Shown: positions 33,283 through 40,838 of the stretch, piece by piece
Numbering within the stretch: the stretch's first letter is position 1
Layout: each line of letters starts with the position of its first letter
Source of the DNA: Palaeococcus pacificus DY20341
Lineage (GTDB): Archaea > Methanobacteriota_B > Thermococci > Thermococcales > Thermococcaceae
Direction: 5' to 3'
NCBI RefSeq assembly: GCF_000725425.1
Contig: NZ_CP006019.1
Coordinates: 558,001 to 622,000 of the forward strand
Length of the DNA: 64,000 nucleotides
The notes under the pieces: model-generated
Databases searched by the model: none
The model's input: only the letters and a program-made list of their open reading frames with translations
What the model was told of the DNA's origin: nothing
Made by a program: the position numbers and the translations under genes

Positions 33283-33942
33283 ATGCGTATGAAAAGGGTA
33301 AAGATTGGGATTCCTCACAGCCATGAGCTCTTTAAAGGGTTTGAGTGGCTGGTGGAAGCGATAGAGTGGGCCTATGGGGATACCTACTTCACAATAGGCA
33401 CGGACATAGTCAAGCTCGTTGAGGTAAAGTTCAGGAAGGGCATTAATGTCGATGATATTATCGAAAAGCTTCGCGCACTGCCTGAGACAAGGGACGTTAA
33501 ATTATTTCCACGAGGTGACCACTATCTCATCTACCTTCGGGCCTCACTCGGGCCCAGGAGGGAGGAGGCGGAACGGCTCTTCGAGCTCCAGAGGAAGGGC
33601 CTGGTGATATTTGAGAGCGGAACCTTTTCGGCTGGAGAAAGTGTCTTAAGCGTTCTATGTGAAGATGGACTGGTGAGCGAGGTCATAAGGAGATTTAAGG
33701 AGGTTTACCATGCCCGCGTGATAAGCGTCGAGGATCACGCCCCCGGCAATAGCATCCTCTCAAAGCTCACCGGGAGGCAGGCGGAGGTTCTTCTTCTTGC
33801 ATATAAGAGCGGCTACTTCGATGAGCCGAGGCGTGTAACGCTTAGGGAGCTCGCCCAGATGCTTGATTTGAGCCCTTCAACGGTCAAGGAGCACTTAAGG
33901 AAGGCGCAGAGAAAAATTTTAGAAGAAACCATTGAGGGTTAA
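33283..33942 (+). CDS. HTH regulator (bacterioopsin-activator-like HTH)
   Basis: A 219-aa regulator. The N-terminal two thirds have alpha-beta character without a known ligand motif; the C-terminus (LSKLTGRQAEVLLLAYKSGYF...VTLRELAQMLDLSPSTVKEHLRKAQRKI, about residues 160-215) is an HTH of the type found in archaeal Bat-like regulators. No RBS precedes the ATG and a CTAATAAC element lies about 27 bases upstream, so the mRNA may be leaderless. It precedes the ABC exporter genes it probably controls. GC-rich for the window. Confidence 0.78.
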   Translation: MRMKRVKIGIPHSHELFKGFEWLVEAIEWAYGDTYFTIGTDIVKLVEVKFRKGINVDDIIEKLRALPETRDVKLFPRGDHYLIYLRASLGPRREEAERLFELQRKGLVIFESGTFSAGESVLSVLCEDGLVSEVIRRFKEVYHARVISVEDHAPGNSILSKLTGRQAEVLLLAYKSGYFDEPRRVTLRELAQMLDLSPSTVKEHLRKAQRKILEETIEG

Positions 33943-33943
33943 C

Positions 33944-33957
33944 CCGCACATATGCGG
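33944..33957. promoter_or_regulatory. inverted repeat before the ABC exporter promoter
   Basis: CCGCA-CATA-TGCGG directly follows the stop of the HTH regulator and sits just upstream of AGTTATAAG (about 33961-33970), the probable TATA box of the ABC operon. Candidate operator. Confidence 0.4.
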
Positions 33958-34004
33958 CATCAGTTATAAGTACATCAAGAGCTTATTTCTACTTGGGTGA
34001 AGCT

Positions 34005-34856
34005 ATGCCGGTTATTGAGGTTAAAAATGTCAAAAAGTATTATGGCGATGTCAGAGGTGTAGAGAATTTAAGCTTCGAAGTCGAGGAAGGAGAAATCTAC
34101 GGCTTCTTGGGCCCTAATGGTGCTGGAAAAACTACAACGGTGAAAATTTTAGTGAAAATAATCAAAGATTATACCGGTAATATTAAGGTCTTCGGTAAGG
34201 ATTTAAAGCAATGGGGCAAAGACTACTATCAGAAGATAGGTGTTTCCTTTGAGTTTCCTGCGGTATATTCAAAGCTCACTGCACTAGAAAACCTTGAGTT
34301 CTTTGCATCCTTCTACAAAAAGCACTTCGACCCAATAGAAGTCTTGAAGATGGTAGGTCTTGATAAAGAGGCTAATCAGTTAGTTACGGAATTCTCAAAG
34401 GGAATGAAAAAGAAACTCGATCTTGCGAGGGCATTGCTCCCGGATCCCGAGATACTCTTCCTCGATGAGCCCCTTGAAGGCCTCGACCCCGCGAGTGCAA
34501 GGAAAATTAAGGACCTGCTCCTTGAAATGCGCGAGAATGGAAAGACGATTTTCCTTACGACGCACAACATGTACGTTGCGGATGAGCTGTGTGATAGGGT
34601 AGGGTTCATCGTGGAGGGGGCTATAAGGCTCGTTGACAATCCAAAGGAGCTTAAGGTCAAGATGGGGAAGCGTCTGGTTAAAGTTGAATACGCTACCAGC
34701 GGAAGCGTTGAGGTTAAGGAATTTCCGCTCGAGGATCTTGGTAAAAACGAGGAGTTCCTCAACATAATCAAAAATCACGAGATAAGGAGGATAAACACCG
34801 AAGAGCCTACACTGGAGGAGATATTCCTCAAAGTGACGGGGAGGAGACTTGTATGA
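34005..34856 (+). CDS. ABC transporter ATP-binding protein
   Basis: A 283-aa ATPase. Walker A GPNGAGKTTT (about residues 38-47), signature FSKGMKKKLDLARALL (about 131-146), Walker B ILFLDEPLEGLDP and switch His TTHN are all intact. The C-terminal extension is typical of ABC-2 exporter ATPases. ATG after GGGTGA. Followed by two permease genes with 4-bp overlaps. Confidence 0.92.
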   Translation: MPVIEVKNVKKYYGDVRGVENLSFEVEEGEIYGFLGPNGAGKTTTVKILVKIIKDYTGNIKVFGKDLKQWGKDYYQKIGVSFEFPAVYSKLTALENLEFFASFYKKHFDPIEVLKMVGLDKEANQLVTEFSKGMKKKLDLARALLPDPEILFLDEPLEGLDPASARKIKDLLLEMRENGKTIFLTTHNMYVADELCDRVGFIVEGAIRLVDNPKELKVKMGKRLVKVEYATSGSVEVKEFPLEDLGKNEEFLNIIKNHEIRRINTEEPTLEEIFLKVTGRRLV

Positions 34857-35554
34857 TAGGTCGACTTGTTAGGACAGACTTCAAAGTCGGGACGCGGGGC
34901 TACATCTACCCGATATATCTCCTCATAGCTTTAGCCTATGGTCTTGTGGTGATGGCTTTTCCGGAGCAGTACCATCCGATAATCGTGCCTATATTCGTCC
35001 TCATTGAGCCCGGGCTGGTTGGTTTTATGTTCGTGGGGACTGGTATTTTTGCGGAGAAAAAGGATGGAACAATAGGTGCTTTAGCAGTTACACCACTCGA
35101 ATGGAGGAGCTACATCCTCGCCAAGACGCTCCTCATGGTGCTGGTTTCTCTCCCGGCGGCGGCGCTCATAATGGGAATTGGGACAAGATCCCTCAATGGG
35201 CTTTCATACGTCTTGGCCGGCACATTTCTTGTCTCCATAGTTTACACACTCCTCGGCATTGCCGTATCTTCAAAGTACCATGACTTAGATGACTACTTCG
35301 TTCCTTTGCTGGGGGTCATGGTGCTCTCGCTCCTCCCTTTTGCTCACTACCACGGCTACCTCACCAACGAGATATGGAAGGTTCTCTACGCTGTCCCAAG
35401 CTACCCGGCACTCTACTTCTTCAAAGCACCCTTCGAGGAGATTTCAATGAATACCCTGATGTGGTCTGGTTTTGCTTTGATAATCTGGAGCGGTATAGCA
35501 TATCACCTTGCTAGAATCCGCTTTTACAAATATGCGGTGGAGGGATTGAGATGA
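34853..35554 (+). CDS. ABC-2 type transporter permease 1
   Basis: A 233-aa membrane protein with about six helices. The motif FAEKKDGTIGALAVTPLEWRSYILAKTLL is the typical cytoplasmic loop of ABC-2 exporters. Coupled by ATGA overlaps to the ATPase and to a second permease, so the exporter is probably a heteromer. Substrate unknown. Confidence 0.85.
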   Translation: MIGRLVRTDFKVGTRGYIYPIYLLIALAYGLVVMAFPEQYHPIIVPIFVLIEPGLVGFMFVGTGIFAEKKDGTIGALAVTPLEWRSYILAKTLLMVLVSLPAAALIMGIGTRSLNGLSYVLAGTFLVSIVYTLLGIAVSSKYHDLDDYFVPLLGVMVLSLLPFAHYHGYLTNEIWKVLYAVPSYPALYFFKAPFEEISMNTLMWSGFALIIWSGIAYHLARIRFYKYAVEGLR

Positions 35555-36255
35555 GCTTCGTGAGAAAATTTGCCGCCATCTACAAAACGGATCTTAAGTT
35601 ATTGAGAAGGGACCCTATGCTCCTCTACAGCGTAGCAATGGCTTTGGTGCTTTTGCTCATCGTCCGCTACTTCAAGGACAGAATGGGAATACTTTATCCC
35701 GTAATGGCGCTCCTCACACTGATCTTCATACCCATGATATTCGGCATGATACCCGGCTTTATGATGGCGGACGAAAAGGAGAACAAAACTATACAGGCAC
35801 TCCAAGTTATCCCAATTTCCAGTGAGGCTTTTCTCGTGTATCGGCTTACATGGGCTTCCTTAATAACTCTAGTTCTCACGGCAATTGCTCCATATATCCT
35901 TGATGTGGAGGTCCCCCAAAAGGGTTTGCTGGCTCTCATGGTACTATTTCTCTTAGAGGTATGGATTTACGGGCTGATTATCACCGTCCTCTCGGAGTCG
36001 AGGATGCAAGCATTAACGGTCTCCAAGGTAATTGGCTGGCTCCTCATCCTGCCACCAGCGGTAAAGCTCGTTGTGCTCTGGAGGAACCTCTCAACAGACT
36101 GGAGCAAGTTCACCGCGTTTTTACCGACATACTGGGCCTACAAGATCTTTGAAGGGATTCCCTTCAATAATTACAGTGACTTTCCAACAGCACTCCTTGT
36201 CCATGTAGCGTGGCTCCTTCCGCTAGTTTTATTGTTTAGGAGAAAGATTCTCTGA
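35551..36255 (+). CDS. ABC-2 type transporter permease 2
   Basis: A 234-aa membrane protein with about six helices. It contains MMADEKENKTIQALQVIPISSEAFLVYRL, the equivalent cytoplasmic loop to that in permease 1. It ends the four-gene regulator-exporter block. Whole block looks richer in GC than flanking genes. Substrate unknown; homologues export drugs or lipids. Confidence 0.83.
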   Translation: MSFVRKFAAIYKTDLKLLRRDPMLLYSVAMALVLLLIVRYFKDRMGILYPVMALLTLIFIPMIFGMIPGFMMADEKENKTIQALQVIPISSEAFLVYRLTWASLITLVLTAIAPYILDVEVPQKGLLALMVLFLLEVWIYGLIITVLSESRMQALTVSKVIGWLLILPPAVKLVVLWRNLSTDWSKFTAFLPTYWAYKIFEGIPFNNYSDFPTALLVHVAWLLPLVLLFRRKIL

Positions 36256-36317
36256 CCTTTTCTTTTTGACCAAAAGCTTAAACTATAAGAACCTAATTTT
36301 AATATAGGTGAGAGACT

Positions 36318-37364
36318 ATGCGTGAAGCTATGTATTGGGAACCTCTTGAGAGAAAGCGCGTGAGATGCCACTTGTGCCCTTTAAACTGCATTATTGATGA
36401 AGGAAAAAGAGGGTCATGCAGAGTGAGAAAAAATATTAACGGGAAGCTTTATGCGCTTAACTATGGAAAAGTTTCTTCCATTGCATCAGATCCTATAGAG
36501 AAAAAGCCCCTCTTTCACTTCTATCCTGGGTCTTGTGCCTTCTCTATAGGCACTGTTGGATGCAACATGCACTGCAAGCACTGTCAGAACTGGGAAATAA
36601 GTCAAGCTGATGAAAGCTTTCCCTATTTACAAGATGCCACACCAGATGCGCTAGCTAGGTTGGCTAAGCACTATGAATGTGAGAGCATAGCCTACACATA
36701 TAACGAACCAATGATTTGGTATGAGTTCGTCTTTGATACAGCCAAGCTTGCTAAGAAAGCTGGACTGAACAATATTTTGGTTACTAACGGCTACATAAAT
36801 GAAGAGCCATTCAGAAAGCTTGCTCCATATATAGATGCAATGAACATAGATATCAAAGCCTTTGATGATGAGTTCTACATGAAAATTGCAAGTGTGCCCA
36901 GTGGGGAGGCGAGCAAGAGGACAGCACAAATAGCGAAAAAGGAGTTTGGCATTCATGTTGAGCTAACGTATTTGATAATTCCGACTTTCAACGACCGCGA
37001 GGAGGAATTTAGGGCATTTGCTAGATGGGTTGTTGAAGAACTTGGTGACGATACGCCGGTTCACTTCTCACGTTTCTTTCCACACTACAAGCTCTCAAAA
37101 TTGCCTCCAACCCCAATTGGGACAATAGAGAGGGCATATAGTATAGCAAAGGAAGAAGGATTGAAGTTTGTTTACATTGGAAATGTGCCCGGACATAATG
37201 GGGAAAACACCTACTGTCCGAGATGTGGAAAACCTTTAATAGTGAGGTGGGGGTTTACGATTGAGGAGTATCATATAGATGATGGAAAGTGTGAGTACTG
37301 TGGTGAACCGATTCCGATAGTTGGTGAATACAACAAAAAGCGGTATAAAAGTATGTGGTGGTAA
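36318..37364 (+). CDS. AmmeMemoRadiSam radical SAM enzyme (AmrS-like)
   Basis: A 348-aa radical SAM protein: N-terminal HLCPLNCIIDEGKRGSCRVR, then the cluster motif CNMHCKHC (about residues 76-83) with the characteristic QNWEISQ, and a C-terminal zinc-ribbon-like region (CPRCG ... CEYCG). This is the COG1180/AmrS type acting with Memo-like and AMMECR1 proteins in an uncharacterised system; neither partner gene is in the window. GGTGAGAG precedes the ATG. Confidence 0.85.
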   Translation: MREAMYWEPLERKRVRCHLCPLNCIIDEGKRGSCRVRKNINGKLYALNYGKVSSIASDPIEKKPLFHFYPGSCAFSIGTVGCNMHCKHCQNWEISQADESFPYLQDATPDALARLAKHYECESIAYTYNEPMIWYEFVFDTAKLAKKAGLNNILVTNGYINEEPFRKLAPYIDAMNIDIKAFDDEFYMKIASVPSGEASKRTAQIAKKEFGIHVELTYLIIPTFNDREEEFRAFARWVVEELGDDTPVHFSRFFPHYKLSKLPPTPIGTIERAYSIAKEEGLKFVYIGNVPGHNGENTYCPRCGKPLIVRWGFTIEEYHIDDGKCEYCGEPIPIVGEYNKKRYKSMWW

Positions 37365-37366
37365 AA

Positions 37367-38188
37367 TTGGAGAAGATTGGTGTTGTTTTCTACATTGAAG
37401 GTATGGGGAACGAGAAGAAAGCCTTAGAAAGGGCTCTAGCAAAGACTGCTGAAAACCTTAGAAACGAAAAACTTGTCAAAGTAAAGCGCGTGAGCGTTGA
37501 AGATGTTATCGAGAATGACGTTGAAGAGCTCAAATATTCTGGGATGATTGAGGCAGAGCTGGAAGGCGATTTGGAGGGAATCGTGAGGGCTGTTTTAAAA
37601 TACGCGCCAGCAGTTGTTGAAGTGCTCGGCCCAGGGAGGCTGGAGATAGATGCTAAGAGGCTCATGAAGGTGATGGGGGAGATCTCCCTGTTCATGGGAC
37701 AGCTAATGGAAAAGTTCGGAGGTTTAGTGGCGTATCCCTCACTGGAGGAGATTCCCCTGCCAAAGATAGGCTATACAGAAGAGGAGCTTGAAGACTTTAT
37801 CCTTGATGAGAGGAACATAAAGTACATGTTTATCATAGAAGCCTTCGGAGAAGATGAAGAAGAAATAAAGAAGACTATGCTGAAGGCCTTTTTCATCGAA
37901 GGATGCAAAATTAATAAAATAGCCATAAAGGGCGAGGAGAAGGATGGACGCTATTATACGCTCGTTGCCGCTGAGTTATTGTCACCTTTTGAGACGATGT
38001 TCCAGCTAAATGCCAAATATGCTCCTGTGGCTATTTCGATCGAAGAGCCCCAAATAGTGGATATAACTGCAACAGAACTTCAAAACGCTCTAACTGACTT
38101 AGCGGGCTTTGTTTACGAGCTTGTCCATAGGCCAATAAAGAAAAAGCTTATAGAGAAGGACACGTTTAGGTTTTCATTACAAAAATGA
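37367..38188 (+). CDS. conserved Thermococcales protein, unknown
   Basis: A 273-aa soluble protein without recognised motif. It looks like two alpha-beta halves: residues 1-90 (MEKIGVVFYIEGMGNEKKALERAL ... GIVRAVLKYAPAVVEVLGP) and about 145-225 (IKYMFIIEAFGEDEEEIKKTMLKAFFIEG), suggesting an internal duplication, with helices between and after. Start TTG 37367 after GTGGTGG fits the spacing used elsewhere in this genome. It overlaps nothing but directly follows AmrS. Confidence 0.65.
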   Translation: MEKIGVVFYIEGMGNEKKALERALAKTAENLRNEKLVKVKRVSVEDVIENDVEELKYSGMIEAELEGDLEGIVRAVLKYAPAVVEVLGPGRLEIDAKRLMKVMGEISLFMGQLMEKFGGLVAYPSLEEIPLPKIGYTEEELEDFILDERNIKYMFIIEAFGEDEEEIKKTMLKAFFIEGCKINKIAIKGEEKDGRYYTLVAAELLSPFETMFQLNAKYAPVAISIEEPQIVDITATELQNALTDLAGFVYELVHRPIKKKLIEKDTFRFSLQK

Positions 38189-38310
38189 GGCAATCTTTCG
38201 AGAGATATTATCGGCAAAAAGCGAATTTTGCATAGGCATTTAATTAATCCCCTTTCAATTTTTACGGCAATTATCGAGCTTTTTTAATCGTTAGAAAGGG
38301 TCTGAAAGCG

Positions 38311-38326
38311 AAAAGTATATATACCC
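38311..38326 (+). promoter_or_regulatory. strong promoter of the S-layer gene
   Basis: AAAAGTATATATACCC is a near-ideal BRE/TATA combination, about 70-84 bases before the ATG. The transcript leader should include a small hairpin TGGGC-TTT-GCCCA at 38362-38374 and a TTGGAGGTG RBS. Confidence 0.65.
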
Positions 38327-38394
38327 TAAGGTCTGATGTAGGTAGTGACAAGACTTTATTGTGGGCTTTGCCCAAAAAGTTGGAGGTGTGAAAA

Positions 38395-40107
38395 ATGAAG
38401 GTAAGGAAGATCGCGGCAATCGCTGTTGGTGCCGCAATGATTGGTGCAACCATGGGTTATGCCAGCGCACAGTTGAACGTTCCAAAGGACTTCTTTGTTA
38501 AGGACGGTGCTCCAAACGTTAAAATCGTGGTTGGAAGCAACGCTGCTGCTATGGATGTTGCCAGCGCAGCTGACATTGCTGTTGCTTTGGGAAGCATGCT
38601 CTACACCGCTGAGGAAGTTCAAGCCGATGGTGTTAGTGTAATTGTTAAGAAGGATGTTACAACTGACCCAGACGATTTGTTAGTCTACAGCAACTGGTAC
38701 ATTGACAGGAACAATACAATCCCAAGTGCCACTGACTATGACAGCCTACCAGACAACGCTTGGTACAACGGAAGCAGCTACTACAACGGTGCTTACACAG
38801 ACTGGGAAGCATACTACGCTGCTAACCCATGGATTACTGAGATTGAGGATATGGACTCAATTAAGGGCGACAAGCAAATTGATTGGGATATTACAGTTGA
38901 AGACTTGAAGATTACTGATGCTGACACTGAGGATGTTCCAACCAAGGCTCCAAAGAGTGCTACCTTAACCGCAAACGTTACAGTCGAGTTCAACTATGTT
39001 ATTAAGAAGTGGGAGGTTACAACCTCCGATACAGATGACCAATGGGGATTAACCACAACAACCACAACCACAACAATTGATGATGACCAACCCTCAGGTG
39101 GAAATTTCGTCGAGGATGTCTACAGCGGTATTACCAAAGAGATGACCTTCACACTCCTCGGAAACGAGTACTACGTCCTCGATGTTACCAACACAACCTT
39201 GACCTACGGTAACGACCACGGCGAGAACTGGTTCCACGTCGGCGATGAGATGGAGTTCGACGGCTACAAGGTCCAAGTCTTGGACATAAGCATTAACGAG
39301 AACAGAGCATTAGTTAAGGTCACTGCCCCAGATGGACAAAGCGATCTCGTAATCCTTGAGTCAACTGCTGGAGCAACAGACGTCTTTAGCGATGGTGGAA
39401 TCTTACTCACACTTGAGAACACATTCGTCGGTATCGACGGAAACTTGATCGCCCAAGTTACAATACAAACAAATGTCAAGACAATTGAAAGCGGTGGCGA
39501 GTTAGTCTCAGGCTGGACCACAACATTCGTTACAAACGCTGCTGGTGACACAATTGAGAAGATCATCTTGAAGAAGGAGCTCTCAGGAAGCACCCTTGAC
39601 ATCCTCGGCAAATACAAGATCTACTACAAGTTTGAGGGCGACACAAAGACAGCAGACTTCGACAATGATGGACAAGAAGACGACACAAGATACACAGCTA
39701 GAGCTTGGATAGTCATCGAGCCAACAGAGAAGGTCTACGACACCCAAGAGCTTAAGGTCGGCGACGAGCTTGAGGGCTGGACAATTGACCAAATCAAGGG
39801 CGACACCTACACCAAGATCACAGTCAAGCCACCAGCCGAGCCAATCACAGTGCTCGACAGCGAAGTTGACCTCAACAACGTTGACAGCAACTTGATCCTT
39901 GTTGGTGGACCAGTTGCAAACAGCGTTACAGCTTACTTGGTCGACCAAGGCGTAAGCACAATCGACTGGTACAACAGCGACGGTGACATTGAGTACCTCG
40001 AGGACGCCTTCGGCGACTACGATGTCTTAATCGTCGCCGGTAAGAACAGAGAGGCCACAAAGGCCGCTGCTGAAGAGTTAATGGCCTACCTTAAGGACTT
40101 GGCTTGA
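38395..40107 (+). CDS. S-layer protein
   Basis: A 570-aa secreted surface-array protein. A signal peptide (MKVRKIAAIAVGAAMIGATMGYASAQ) is followed by LNVPKDFFVKDGAPNVKIVVGSNAAAMDVASAADIAVALGS, the N-terminal block of Methanococcus/Thermococcus S-layer proteins. The mature chain is acidic and Thr/Asp-rich with few Lys, contains a run of eight Thr at residues 220-227, and ends with a repeat of the N-terminal type (SNLILVGGPVANSVTAYLVDQG ... VLIVAGKNREATKAAAEELMAYLKDL). Codon choice looks optimised, as expected for an abundant protein. Confidence 0.93.
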   Translation: MKVRKIAAIAVGAAMIGATMGYASAQLNVPKDFFVKDGAPNVKIVVGSNAAAMDVASAADIAVALGSMLYTAEEVQADGVSVIVKKDVTTDPDDLLVYSNWYIDRNNTIPSATDYDSLPDNAWYNGSSYYNGAYTDWEAYYAANPWITEIEDMDSIKGDKQIDWDITVEDLKITDADTEDVPTKAPKSATLTANVTVEFNYVIKKWEVTTSDTDDQWGLTTTTTTTTIDDDQPSGGNFVEDVYSGITKEMTFTLLGNEYYVLDVTNTTLTYGNDHGENWFHVGDEMEFDGYKVQVLDISINENRALVKVTAPDGQSDLVILESTAGATDVFSDGGILLTLENTFVGIDGNLIAQVTIQTNVKTIESGGELVSGWTTTFVTNAAGDTIEKIILKKELSGSTLDILGKYKIYYKFEGDTKTADFDNDGQEDDTRYTARAWIVIEPTEKVYDTQELKVGDELEGWTIDQIKGDTYTKITVKPPAEPITVLDSEVDLNNVDSNLILVGGPVANSVTAYLVDQGVSTIDWYNSDGDIEYLEDAFGDYDVLIVAGKNREATKAAAEELMAYLKDLA

Positions 40108-40151
40108 TTTCTCTTCCCTTCTTTTTAATTGCTTTTCTGGAGGTTTTGAAG

Positions 40152-40838
40152 TTGGACAAGCGTGTTTTAATTGTAGTTCTAATTGGAGTTCTAGTTCTTG
40201 CACCTGTTGGGGCATTTTCTTATGGTTATTCTAACTACTCATCACAAATCAGCCCTATAAAAAAACCTCTCTCCTCAACTCAAGTTGTAGTTCCCTATGG
40301 CGGAAATGACTACACCATAACCCTAGAGAGTTATATAACCGGAAATCCTATGGTAGATTTAAACATAACTCTGAGAAGCATTACTTACGAAAGAGCTACA
40401 CTTTTGCTGGGGGATCCAAGCTTTAAAAACTGTCAAGGAGAGGCTTGTGTTTGGAGAACCAGAACTGGTTTGGAGTTGGCTGCTACAATTGGAGCTTTAA
40501 TGGGTAGGAAGTACTACTATGAGGCTATAGTAAAGGAAGGTAAGGACAATCAAACGGCTAAGAAGATTGCTGCAAAAGAAGCCCAAGCAAGGGTCGATAC
40601 GAGTTATATAGCTTTCCTACCAAAGGCTATGATAGGTCTTGGAAGGATAGGCAATGAGAAGCATCTCCTCGTGGTACTAATTGGTCCTAAAGAAGGGGGT
40701 CAGGTAAACAGAATTTACGTACCAAAAGCGGGAATAGTGGTTTTAGAGGCAACGGATGAGCAAACGCTCTTTGTGGAGGTTTTGCTATTAAAGTCAATAA
40801 TAAACTCTCAAGTCCAGCCCGTGACTACTCAAGGCTGA
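40152..40838 (+). CDS. secreted/membrane-anchored protein, unknown
   Basis: A 228-aa protein with an N-terminal hydrophobic helix (MDKRVLIVVLIGVLVLAPVGAFS), then an extracellular domain with a Cys pair (NCQGEACVW) that could form a disulfide. TTG at 40152 is the likely start, seven bases after GGAGGT. It follows the S-layer gene by 44 bases and may be co-transcribed and act at the cell surface. No family recognised. Confidence 0.7.
   Translation: MDKRVLIVVLIGVLVLAPVGAFSYGYSNYSSQISPIKKPLSSTQVVVPYGGNDYTITLESYITGNPMVDLNITLRSITYERATLLLGDPSFKNCQGEACVWRTRTGLELAATIGALMGRKYYYEAIVKEGKDNQTAKKIAAKEAQARVDTSYIAFLPKAMIGLGRIGNEKHLLVVLIGPKEGGQVNRIYVPKAGIVVLEATDEQTLFVEVLLLKSIINSQVQPVTTQG

Noticed and set aside
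39049-39080. AC-rich short repeat considered as CRISPR or microsatellite
   Set aside because: It is in frame as Thr codons in the S-layer gene, without spacers or palindromic repeats.
39583-39948. 121-codon antisense frame in the S-layer gene
   Set aside because: Val/Cys/Asp-rich shadow of highly biased S-layer codons; no start signals.
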